This document shows, piece by piece, positions 35,441 through 47,632 of a DNA stretch of 64,000 bases (positions are counted from its first letter, which is position 1; each line of letters opens with the position of its first letter). The position numbers were made by a program, and so were the translations under genes. Where the stretch lies: contig CM031857.1 of the NCBI GenBank assembly GCA_018697195.1, positions 67,817,776 through 67,881,775 on the forward strand, given 5' to 3'. The stretch is from Certhia americana. Taxonomy: Eukaryota; Chordata; Aves; Passeriformes; Certhiidae. The notes under the pieces were generated by a model, which was not told the DNA's origin, did not search any database, and was given only the letters and a program-made list of their open reading frames with translations.

Positions 35441-35584
35441 AGTTTTTTTGTTGGGTTGTTTTTTTTTTGTTTGTTTGTTTTTGGTTTTTTGGGTTTTTTG
35501 GGGTTTTTTTTTGTGTGTAGGGGTGTGTGTGTGTATGTGTGTGTTTTGGGGTTTTGTGCGTTTTGATTGGTTGGGGGTTTTTTT
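35441..35584. repeat. G/T-rich low-complexity tract with TG microsatellite
   Basis: About 145 bp composed almost only of G and T on the plus strand, including several runs of three to five G separated by T runs and an interrupted TG dinucleotide stretch near 35515-35545. The matching open frame (glycine, phenylalanine and valine only) is a composition artefact. Confidence 0.9.
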
Positions 35585-35654
35585 GCTATTCTGAGCTATA
35601 GAAATCAGATTTCAAAATAATTATAGAAAATAAAGGAAAAAATACAAGGTTTGA

Positions 35655-35769
35655 TGGGGTGATAAGCAGTCTGGTCTAATGGAAGGTGGCTCTGCCTATG
35701 GAAAAAATGGTTGGAAATACATGATCTTTAAGATCACTTCCAACCCAAACCAGTTTATGTTTCTAAGAT
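35655..35769 (+). mobile_element. CR1 LINE 3' end, sense
   Basis: The order GGTGATAAGCAGTCTGGTC, AATGGAAGGTGGCTCTGCC, GTTGGAAATACATGATC and ACTTCCAACCCAAACCAG matches the last 110 bp of a common CR1 subfamily, ending with degraded ATTCTATG-like sequence. It is a 5'-truncated copy. Confidence 0.9.
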
Positions 35770-37156
35770 ATACCACAAAATAAAATGAATGCATGCACAA
35801 GGTCACCTACAATCTTCTTGTTCATTTTATGGAACATGGTTCTTTCTAAAAAATTCTTTTGGACCAAAAGAAGGTGATTATATTTTTGGGGGCAAAAAGA
35901 GTTGGCATAAATTATTTCTATTAAGTATCAGAACCTGTGTGTTCAGTAAATCACCATCCCCAATTTTAAGTGGATTTTGAAAGAAACAGCAAGACTTTGC
36001 AAGTTATCTTTTCACAGCCCAAGGGGAAAGCTCCCTCCCTTCCTTTCACACCAGCAATTCTTGACTCCTAAATTGTCTTCCTGCTTCCTCCCTCTTAGAT
36101 TTCATGTTTAAAGCTGCAGAAAGTTAAGATAAACAGGAGTTGTCACACTAACATATGACTCAGTAATACTGCACAGCTTTGTTGTTTGTTTGATTTTTGT
36201 TTGGGTTTTTTGGAATTTTTTTTTCCACTAGAACTAGGACTGCTAGTGCTGCACAGGGTAATTGTGTTTTTTAAAAATATAAAAGCAGCTGTCTGTGGAT
36301 GCTTTAATTAGAATGGATTTCCTCATAAGAGATCTTTATAGTCTCACACTTAAAGTAGATGGCTGTCATAATTCCCAGTCTGACAAGCTACACGTGATTC
36401 TCAAGTTTCACTGCCTTCCTTATAGCTTACATTTATGTGGTCTTTCAGATGATCCAAAAGCTATTATATATGTATGTATGCTACCACAGAAGAGTGAACA
36501 GTCTGCTGCTGGCAAAGTATAAAAGAAAAAAGGCCTAATTTTATGATCTGTGTCCCAGGATCTCAAATGTCCACTCAGAATAAACAGGAATTTTTAAAGC
36601 TTTGTGCGTGACACACCCACACAGAACACTGCACTGCACTGCACCTTGTTTGCCCAGAGGACAGGAGGGAGAGTAGGCATTCTCAAGTTTGAAAGCTCTT
36701 ATTCTGAGATAATAGGATACTTTACCACCTAACATGTAAAATACACATCTCCTTCCCCTTTGAATAGGTAATTTCCTGATGTAGGGAAAATAAAAGCTAT
36801 AGGGTTTGTAGGGTTGTGGTATTCCCCTTACCTTGATGATTTTGCAGATGAAATTTGCCTCAAGGTATGTCTACAGACAGGCCTTTCATACTTGGTGAAG
36901 TAAATGTCCTTTCCTTTAGGACTGGGAGTATCCTGTTAAACATCTGATCAGAATGATTGACCCACAATTATGTATACCCAAATGATACCCTAATGGCTCT
37001 AATGAACTATGGTTAGTCCAGAGCAGCAATAGCCAAAGTTTACATGGATTTTAAGGCACCTAAGAATTTATTCTCTATACTGAGTGCCACTAAAGCATAC
37101 TCAAAAACAAGCAACACTGTGGTGTGTGGTTCCTTCATTCAAAATTAAAAAGTAAA

Positions 37157-37190
<34 letters not shown>

Positions 37191-40100
37191 CTTGCTTTGT
37201 GTTTTTTATTTTTGTTTAATGTTTAATAAAGGTTGTCTGCCCTGCTGTTTACTCATTATTTTAACAGGGTTTTCTTTACTATACGAAAGGGAGCTCATTT
37301 TCTTTAATTCCAAGTGTATCTTTTCCATTTACTGGCTATCACAAAGAATTTTCATTTACTCTAGAATTGTTTTTATACAAATTCTCTTGCATCCTTACGT
37401 TTTTACTTTACTGCAAAACAATACACTAGTGCATTCAGTGCACTCGCTTCCATTCCTTTAAAAAAGAGATTTGTTTAGAAAATGAATTACGGATTTCTCT
37501 TTTCTTCTTAATCCTTCTTTTCCTTCCTCTTGTCTTATGCAAGTGACTTAGATTTGGAGACTGCTCTTCCAAGGCAGGAGAGAAGTTGTAGCACAGTGCA
37601 GCAAGAAAGACTGCAGGTGCCTGTGTCATATATGTGTTCCTCTTTCCTGAATTCTGTCAAGATTTCTCTTCCCTGCAGTGGGGTTTTTCCACTGTCTCTC
37701 TTTCCATGGCATCTCTCCTGAGCATTAAATAATTGTATCCCTGTGTTTCTGCTGCTTCTGCTTATATCCCTTCCTGACAAGCATTTCTCTGTACTGACTA
37801 CTGGATTTCCAGTTGAGAAAATCTATATTCAGGTGCAATCCTGAATTCAGATACGTATGGGTGTGTTGATCGAGGAAGACAACCCAGTCAGCTGGAAAAA
37901 GTGTTTAAAATTAAAAGGTCATTCTTTGCATTGCCTTACTAAGGGTTTTATTTGGTCTCATTTGCCCTTGACAATCTCTAAAACAATGGTAAATTGTTGT
38001 GGAAGTGTTTTTGACTTTTGTGCCTCAGGTCTAATCTGAATGTATTCAGCCCACAAAATCAAAGGAGCTACTCTGATTTCAATGGATTGCTTGTGTGCTT
38101 AATTTTGGAGCAATAATTTAGCCACAGCGATGTCCTTTTTTATTCTCTTGGGCTGTGGCATTGGAAAGCTCGCTCAGTGGGGTTGCACTGAAAAGGCCAC
38201 CTGGGAAACTCAGCCAGAGCAAAACACAGCTGCTCAGTTAGCTGAACAAGGATCCTCTAAAGGAAGACCTAACACAGTGTTCACACATCTCAGTTCTTTC
38301 AAGTTTGATTGGTAGTGAAGAAGAAAGTATTTTAGAAAAGTGTCCATTGGTGTCTGGGATGTCTCTTGAATGGTCTGCTGCCTGCTCACAGTGGTATCTG
38401 TTCAAAATGTTTGAACTGCTGTACCTGTTTTGGACAAGGGAACTCACTGATGGATCTGTGTCCTGTGTTTGTAATAGAAACATGATCAGGACTTACTGGT
38501 CTGCTATAACAGAACAGATGATTTTTGGTTTAACACAAGCAATGTGTTCAGCCTTTGCAATGCTTTCTATATACATTACTATTGGATGTGAATAACCTAG
38601 AGTTTGCAAGAAACACAGGAAAAGAGGAAATTCATTGGTGGAGATAACTTGATGCTTATTATCATTACTTCCATGTCTTCTAAGGTTTCTTGAGTACTAT
38701 TTGTTTTCATTAGTTTTAAGGCATTTACATGAAGCATTAGTAAATTATATTAAAAAAACTCGAAAGCCAGCAAAGGCAATTGGCCAATTTTAAAATACAA
38801 AGTGTAGGAAGGAAAAGCCTTCCTGCTTTTAGAAGGTACCTTGTCTGTACATGACTCTAATATAGTGAGCAAACCGCAACAGCACTCAAAAAACTTGACT
38901 CTTAGTCTAAATACAGTGAGGTTTTCATCAGTATGTATTAGCCTGTCCAGATCTTCAGACCAGGTGTGAATTGCTTCCTCTGTGCTTTGACCTAAATCTG
39001 TCAATATGATCAGCTTGCTGGTGGAAATGCAAACCCATTTTAGCAGTTGCCAGCAGTAACATCTGAATGGCACAACGGCATAATCTGTCCAGGCAGAATG
39101 AGACGGAGTTTCTGCAGCAGCAGATCTGGCTGCATTGAAATGAAATTTGCTAGTTCGAATACAAAAGGAGCCTTTCTCTTTTGTTTGATTTGTATGTTTG
39201 CCCACTGTATATGCCTGCTTTTTCATTGCTTTCATGTATTCACAGTTCAGCACCAGTAAACGCATAAAACAGTACAAACAAGTAATAAAACAAGAAAGGC
39301 GGTTTGGTTATTTGATTTATTAATCTGAGTGGAGATAAAAACTGTCAAGTGGGGCAACTGATAGAGAACAACCCTGTTGTGCACACCACTTGCTCCTACT
39401 GGGCCCACTGCTTTTCCCACTCCTTCAGTGTCATTGCAGGTGCATCAATGTGGCTCTGTCATCTGTTCTTCTCTCTGAAATACAAAAAATATATGGCCAA
39501 AAATATAATTTCTGAAGGGATGATTTATTTAAATGAAACTTAACCATCCCAGTTAGGTATCTCTTTCAAGCTATCCCATACAGGATTTCCCCATTTTCAA
39601 CAAAGATAGATAAGGTTTTTTTGGAGCAATTTTTCTTTCACCAAATCCTTTATTCAGGTCAGCTTCCCCATGGAAGTGTCAGAGTCTCTCCATTAAAGCA
39701 GAGAGGACCAGAGAGGATCTAGGAACTAGATCACACTCTGAGATGAGAGAAATCCTGTCCCCAATCTAATACCACATCCCTATCATGTCCCAGAGCCTCT
39801 GGGAGGCAAAGAGTATTACCCAGGCTTTCAAGATTCTTGACAGTGGAACATTAGGATTGATAGTAAAGGAATTAAAAGACTCTTTTGTTGACAAAACTAA
39901 GGTGCATTTCTTCCAAACTATGCTTCTCTTCTCAGTGACAGTTTCTGAAGGTGGGTTTGCACATTTAAAGTAAGTGATTCGATGTCCTTTGATATGTGCC
40001 CAAGGGAAACTTTGGAAAGACTTAAATGGGGCTGGAAATGTACTTTCTCTGTCTTCTTTGTGCATGTACTCACATATAACGTTAATACCACTTGTATAGT

Positions 40101-43100
40101 AAATATTTTCTCTGAAGCATCCTGATTGCTAACTTTAGATGTTCAAGCAAATATGATGAACAGTAACTGCTCAAGAGTTTGTGCAGAAATAAGGTGCTGA
40201 TGGGCAACTGGGGAGATACCCATCACACTAATTATTTAGGAATCAGACATTTGTCCTCAGTTTCTTTATTTCATAATTTTCTTATTTTCTCTCTGCAAAT
40301 TAGGTTTCTTATCCTTAAATGTCAATTTGTCATCACTTACAGCTGTTGTCATCCACTACACAAATATGCTTCTCTGTGGTTTCTGCTCACAAATTGTTTA
40401 CTTCTGATTCTTGGAGCTATAGGAACCACTTGTTTCCCTGGTAGTTAGAGTCATTCACATTTAGTGCATTCCTAAACAGATATAAATGTTGAATAAATCA
40501 TCTCATGCTGATGTGCAGTAGCTTTGCAAAGTAACAGCTATGTACAAGAAGCAGTACTCTCTTAACAGATAACAGAAGAAGATCAGGTTGCCTGTCTTTT
40601 ATTACAAATTTTTAAAAAAGTTTTCTGGAAACCAAGTTTTCTTTTTACTAGAATCCAGTGCAAAAAAGTACAAAAAATATTACGTATTTCAGAATTTTGT
40701 TGGGAGAGAGACACAGCAATAAGGAGGTATAAATTTTGTATTGATGTTAATAATATACTAGGAAATTACACATTTAATTTTCTGGTTTTTACTAGAGGGA
40801 GTTTTTTCAAGGATTTTAACATGTTACCTTGAAATTCAAGGCTTGACAGTAATCAAGCTAGGTACCTCAGCCTGATAACAGTACATTCTTTTTTTTTTTT
40901 TTTTTTTTATTCTATAATATATGCAAAATAAGTAGAGGTACATCCAGAAGAGATTCCTGGCTTTAATTTCACCATTTTGCTTTATGTTAGAAGTATAATT
41001 TCTATCTTTTTTTCTTGGAGGTACTCTCATGAAAGTCAGGCATCTAAGTACAGTATCTTAAGTATGAATTTCATTTCTTATTTATTCAATAGAGGGAAAT
41101 ACTTAGCAGGCAGGTAATTCAGTCTTTCTGAAGAGCTTACTTCTCTGCAGTGACTACAGCATCAGATATTTACACTTCTGTCTCAGTTCCTCACCAAAAT
41201 ATTAATAACAGGGAATGAATCCTGGCTCTATTATTGTACATTCAGATTTTATGTTAAATTATGCCTTCTGAAAAAGTGCTGGATCTAATACAGAAAAAAG
41301 ATGTCCAGATAAGGAAATGGAAATTGTGGCAGTTATCATATGCTTTGAAAATTCCGAGAATTTAATGCAACCAATAGCAGGTGGGATTTGAGAGAGAGCT
41401 TGCAGAAATATTCTGCATTATCCATAAAGTTGCTACAGAGGAAAGAGTCCTAGATTAAAAGACTCTGAGGATCACACATAATAATTTTTAGGAAGCAGAG
41501 AAGTAAAATCAAAACAAATTCTCTGTCCAAAAATAGTTCCAAGGTGAGAGAATGGCCTTGAGATTTGACTGGGAGTAATGAAAAACAATAGATTTTTCAG
41601 TATGGTAGGAAAGAATGAGGTCTGTGATTTTTAGAGTAAAGATAGTGCTGGAATTTTAACTCTTTTCTAGAAGACTGGCTACAGAAAATGGAAAGTCTTG
41701 GCACTTAGGTAAGGGAAATTAAAAAACCGTAGCCTGGAAAAGGTGTCAAGATGCAAAAGAAAGGTATAATATCAGCTTTCCTACATACATGATTTCCCCA
41801 TCCTTGTTTATCTTTCCTTTCTGATATAATACACCACAAAACCCATCTTAATAAGAATGAGTTATTTACATGAAATTTCTTATGACACCTCTTGCTGTTT
41901 GTTGTTGTGGAGTTGTTTAGTGTGTTTTAAGATTAATTCCCCAGAAAATTCATTTCCTTCTGAAATATGTAATCTTTATAGATAGGCATGAGCTTTGGAA
42001 ATGGCAGATTCCATCTTACCCTGGCCCAAGACTGGGTTCTTTGGGATGAGATTATACCTGGAGAATACCTGCACCAGTCTTGCCAAGGAAAACATGAAGG
42101 GTAAACAGCAGTACATGAGCTTTTGTGAGTTGGTAATCAATTGCTACTGACTCATGGAAGCACTGAAATGTAGCTGAAAACTGTATGAAAATGAGTTTTC
42201 TCTCTTCAAGATGAGCCACAGATAGGAAATAGGTTGTTAATTTCCTTGTTTTCTCTTCAAGATGGTATACTCAATGCATTTTTAAGATAGTTTTATCTGT
42301 CTCTGGATATGCACAGAAACTGGGCTAACTTTACATACTGAATTTCTCTTTAGGATTTTTCAAATGGGAAGAGTTCATTCTCCAGCTGCTGTTAAGTCAC
42401 CATCACACCACACTCATATCATTTGCTGTGGGATTCTTCTGCTCAGCTTTGTTACCTGAGCTACCTGCTGTTCTTTTTTTATACTCAGTAGAAAGAAGCT
42501 AGCATTTATTCATGACATCTAGAAACTGAGATGTGGGAACCAATTCAATTGTCTAAACATACTTGCCTGCTCCATAAAGTACCTTGAGCCATACATATGA
42601 GATGGGTAGATGAAATTCCAGAATTTGTGGGAGGGCTGTGCTCTTCTCTGATAGATAAGCTTTTCAATCAAGTCCTGTTTTCTCAAATTTTCAACACTTA
42701 AACCATTTAGGAGTGATATTTTGTACCAGACTGTAGATGCCTGAATGTAATGCTTGCAAATGAATTCATGTCTAAGCTCCCATTATAATCAAAGCACTTT
42801 AATTGCTACATTCAGTGGTGTCTGGAGAGCTAGACGTTATTTAGAATTTAACAGAAATTTTTCAGAAGAATAGATTGCTGATTATAATGGGTTTTGATCT
42901 GACTTGTAGAAGCCAAATTCTTCTATTAGCACACATATGGTGGCATTTTTGTTGAAAGCAATGGAATTATTTGTTAATAATTTGTTATTTGAGAACTCTT
43001 CCAATTGGCGTACAGTTGCCTTGTGTTATGGCAATTGATTCAGTACCAGTTAGATAAATGAGACTATGTTAAAACTAAATAACTGTGACTTGGGGTTTAT

Positions 43101-46100
43101 TTGGCTCATAAACCCTTTTCTTCATGCTCACTTCATTCTCATTTGTTTGAATTTTATGTGGTAGGTTTTAATGAGTACATGTTTATACATTTTAGGATGT
43201 TTATATTAAGTTATGCAGTACCTGAAGCAATTTTACAGAACAGACATACTCCATACATCAATTTATTTTTACTGCTAGTCATATGGTATTCTATGACATG
43301 ACAGTACACCTCATATGTGCCAAAATATTGTAGAAAGGTAATGCCTGAAGGTGTTATAAAATATTATTTAAAATGATCTCTAGATCATGTTCGTAAGAGA
43401 CTATTGCATGAGGAAAAATATTTTTCTATTACAGAGGGCAGTTAATAACATTTGTAAGAAGTATGACCAACAGGGTAGAGTGGTTTGGGTTTGGTGTTTT
43501 TTAATGGCTGTGTTCCCATGTCCAAAAGAAAATACAGCTGGATAAAAACTAACAACTGACCGTTCATGTAACATAATACCTCTGGCAGCTTTGGTTCAGG
43601 AATATGCTTTGTTGCAGACTAGAAGTCATTCAGATGTTCTATAGTTCCTGGAGCATTTTTAAAATCTTCATTAAACCTAAAGAGCATGAGTACAGCACAG
43701 GCTTTGAAGTGACAACTCAGTCCCTTCCTTGCCTTGGCAGAAGAGACAGCAACTCAAAGAGAGGTAACTCTTAAAGAGACATTTTCTGGATAAACCAACC
43801 ATCCATCTAAAAGGGCATATGGAAAGACAAATGCAATGGGATGGTTCCAAACCACCTCTGGGCAGGGTGGCTGACAGTCTTGACATCCCTAATCATAAGG
43901 CCCTTCCAAAGAGCTGTCAGCACCATCCCTGCTAACAGCTAGACTCAGGAACTTTTGTTGGTGTCATCTTCCAGAAACTACTTCCAGGAGGTTCCCTGTG
44001 ACTTTATTTTATGTCCTGTGAATGGTGCAACACACTGCATGCAGAGGAGTAAACTGTGGTGCAAGGCTAGTGTGACAGCCTTAGTTAAAAGTCATGTACA
44101 AGTATCCTTGCACAGATAATAGCTTGGAGTAACCAAAGCTTTCTGAGGAGCAATCCTCAAACAGATAGCAGAGATACCTTCTGTCCTAGCTGAGAGACTT
44201 CTTGCTGCTGAAAAGAAGAAAGCTGAGGAAGAAGCTCAGGCACTGTACCCAACCTGGTCTTTATCGTTTAATTCCTAGTTCATTCCCTGTTTTTCTTTCG
44301 GACTGTTTCAACCAGCCAGGAGATTAGTCCTAAGCCACTTTGAGGTAAGCATGCTGGTGCCAGCCAAAGTGATGTGCTTTGTTGAGCTGTTTGTGGTCAA
44401 CAGGTAACCAGGTAACCTCACAGTTTATGGTAATGGAGAGAGATCCTTTTTGATCAGCGACACACTTTCCAAGATGAACTCCTTAAAGGTAAGTTTTCAA
44501 ACACCACAGATTATTTTCCAAGCTAAAATGTAACAATAGTTGTCTTTTTCTCAGGCCTTATTGGCAGCAAAGAAAGGCTGCTAGAAGTTTCTTTACTAAA
44601 AGAGATTTAAATATTCCCCTAGAAACCTGGGAAAATAAATATATATTTGGCTGGAAAGATAGTTCTCCAGATATTTGTGATGAACCAAACAAATTAATGG
44701 ATTAAACTGTGCTAAACAGTGTGGAAAGGAAGGGAGGAGGGGAAGCAAAGAAACAGAAACAATGCACTTCTTCCCTGAAGTACATGGCTTCTAGCTCTGG
44801 TTACTTGATTCTTACTTTGGCTATATCTGAGTCACTGTTGAACCATCTAGGTGTCAAGGTCAAGGCTCTATTATATCTCCTAGATTAGGATGAAGGATCA
44901 GGAGGCTTTTCATTGGAGTTGCAGTTACATAATGTTTTTGTGTTTAGTATGAATTTTTCGATAGATATACAAAAAGAAATGAACATAAAAACATACCTAT
45001 GCACATCCCTTTGTTTATTCCTCCAGCTTCTTTACTTTCCCCTCTGTGCCAGAAAAGAGACATAATCCAAGAGATCTTCCATGCATGCAGAGCATGATCT
45101 TCTTTGCTCAACCTGATCAAAACAATATATCAATCCTTAAAAACGCAAAACATGCGTGAGGTTTGCTTCCAAATATTTGCAATTAAACTACTACATAAAC
45201 TGGTTATCATGAACTGAGGTATTTTTGACTAGTCTCTGAGATGACAGGTTTCTCTTGAAATATCATAACTGTTGCTAATTGGAAATTTTAAGTTGTTTAT
45301 TTAAATAGTATTAAGTATGTGGGGTGTAGATATCTTATATGTTGTAACTTCTGCCTAAGCATGACTAGAAAAAAAAAAAAAAAAGCACTGGGTGACTCTT
45401 AAATCCTCTCCTGAAACTGGAGGCAGCAGCATTTGTCTACTGATGTCATTCTCAAAAGCATATGGAACAACAGCATCATAGTCCATCTCTGTCTTGCCAC
45501 AGTGTAAGGTGGAAAAGGTGGGAAATTGGGGAAATTTGGTCAATCATCATATGATTAGAGTGCATGGCATGAGGCAGTTTTCTTGGACTTTGTGCTCCTC
45601 CATTTTCTTCGTGTTTTGATCATTAATTTTCATCATGTGCATATACAGTGCTTTGAGTCAGGTGATCGATCATATTGCATATAGCTGTATTTATACTTCT
45701 ACAAAATTCTGACATCAACTTCTGTCATCAGTAAAAGTATTGGAATTCTCCCTGCCTTCTAAAACAAATACCTACAGGTGACAACCTGTATTTAGTTGTT
45801 ATATCCTGTAATTTATTTGTAGTAAATTTTTCAAAAGTTACTTGGATTATGACCAAAGGCATACTAGCAGTGACTTGTCTATACCCAAACTTACAAAATA
45901 TTGCCTCTTAGTAAACTTAGTCAAGAAAAAAAGTACATTTATTTTTTTGGCCAATCTAAACAAATCTAAGCCTATGCTGCTCCAAGGGAACAATTTTTCC
46001 TGTGTCACCAATAGGAGCTCTTTTGCTTGACTTGGCTTATTCTTCTGGCATATACAACACATCTTGAAAGTTTGCTCAGTATCTCTGTACAGCTGAGCCA

Positions 46101-47465
46101 ATATAAAGCATTTCTGGTTTTCTCAGTTTTTTTCAGTCCTTAAATGACCTGTATGGTCTTTTATAAAAGCAGGAGTGCAAAAATGTTCCTTTTTCTGTCC
46201 AAAATTCCATCTGAGTCTGAAATTCCCTCTTACAGAGTTGCTGAGACCACTCTCTGCTAATTGCATTTGTTATTTTTTAAAAGCCTTATGCTCAGCTAGG
46301 ACTCAGCCTTGCTGTATACTCTGCATAGGCAAGTGATACTTAAAGTTTTCTGTAAAGATATATAACTTTCGAAACTGAGAAGTATGGACTAGGAATCACT
46401 AAGATTATGTTCTAGATGATCAGGCTTAGAAGTGCATCTAGGATTGAGGTGATGGAGAGGCACAGCTTTCCTGGCCTACAGTGAAAGCTAGGAATGAAGA
46501 CTGAGCAGAAGTTACTTTAAACAGCCTGTCATGCAGATATCTGGGAGTACATCACCAATGGTAAATTGGACAGAGATTAAGTGTTTCCTTCCTGCATAAT
46601 AGAGGTTTTAAAATCTACAAAAGAAGCAGCAGACCTGAGCCAGCCAAAAGCTGACAGAGTTAATGCAGAAACTGTGGAAGCTGAAAGCTGTGTTGACTTT
46701 AAAAGCTTATTCCTGCTGTCTTAACTCCATATAGCCTGCTGTCCATACAGATTTGCCATTTGCTCTCATAGATTTACTCCTATCCCTTTGTCTTCCACCT
46801 ACCTCATTCCTCTCAGAACTCCACTGAAAAGGTTTAAACAACAAATAATGCAATAATAACTATGTTAACAGAGATGATATTTGCTACTACCACATTGTTT
46901 GCTGTCCTCATATGTTCATCCATTCCTCTGCCCTTTGTCTGTCTTGCGTATGTTGTTTCTAAGTTCTGTGGTCCTAAAATTTTCTCAAATTTTATATGTA
47001 TATTTATATAGGTGAGGTAAATTACATGTTTCTTAGTAGCTTTTAAGGCACAGTATGGTCTTCTGTTAGGACTGCACAGTATATGCATACCAAAATATGC
47101 ATTTCAAAATTAAACTTTAAGGGAGAGAATGCAGAATCAGAGATTGTGATGACAAAGGAAAGCAGACTTTCACTCTATGTTAGATTAAAGAAAATAGGCG
47201 GTTTTTATATGTTTTGATGTGTTCTTGTGTTTAGATACACATTGTTACACTGTTTAGTCTTGAAAGACACTACAGAACAGAGTTTCATGTGTAAGTCTAC
47301 AGATAAGTACCTTCTTCTTTGAATTTTAGTCCAAGATGTAGACTGTCATAAAAAAAAAATGTGGTCTCATGCTACACATATTATTTGTTAGAAGTTATTT
47401 TCTCTCCTAAACATGAGTGTGATGATATTCTAGCATGTATGCTACAATAACAAATGCAGTATGTT
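35770..47465. other. Intergenic DNA, no gene recognised
   Basis: AT-rich single-copy sequence. It contains a pure A30 run (37159-37188), T20 (40889-40908) and A16 (45369-45384). The 175-codon minus frame at 38750-39277 has no recognisable domain. No CR1 fragment or other named repeat was found in these 11.7 kb. Confidence 0.7.
37159..37188 (+). repeat. Pure A30 homopolymer
   Basis: Thirty consecutive A residues follow AAAGTAAAAT. It could be the tail of an old retroposed transcript on the plus strand, but no coding remnant is visible upstream, so a simple mononucleotide microsatellite is the default reading. Confidence 0.9.
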
Positions 47466-47632
47466 AGAATCACTGAATCAAAGAGTAATTTAAGCTGGAA
47501 GAGACCTCTTGATGTTTTTTGATATAATTCTCTGCTTGAAGCAGTGTCATCTTAGATCAGGTTGCTCAGGATCTTGTCCACTTGGGTTTTAAATATCTCC
47601 AGTTCTCTGTATGACAGAGAGAGGCACTTAGC
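47466..47632 (-). mobile_element. CR1 LINE 3' portion, antisense, diverged
   Basis: Starting with AGAATCACTGAATCAAAGAG the plus strand follows the reversed CR1 3' region: AAGCTGGAAGAGACCTC, GCTTGAAGCAGTGTCATC, AGATCAGGTTGCTCAGGATC and GGGTTTTAAATATCTCCAG. Many substitutions suggest an old insertion. Confidence 0.85.

Noticed and set aside
35333..35566. 77-codon frame ending in a Gly/Phe/Val-rich stretch
   Set aside because: It is the translation of the G/T low-complexity tract.
37140..37188. A30 run as the tail of a processed pseudogene
   Set aside because: No coding remnant or matching transcript could be seen upstream, and poly(A)-tailed retrocopies are uncommon in birds because CR1 machinery does not favour them. 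A homopolymer microsatellite is simpler.
38750..39277. 175-codon open frame on the minus strand, the longest in the window
   Set aside because: It has no recognisable domain, no nearby poly(A) signal or splice context that stands out, and normal AT-rich composition. One frame of this length is not surprising in 64 kb.
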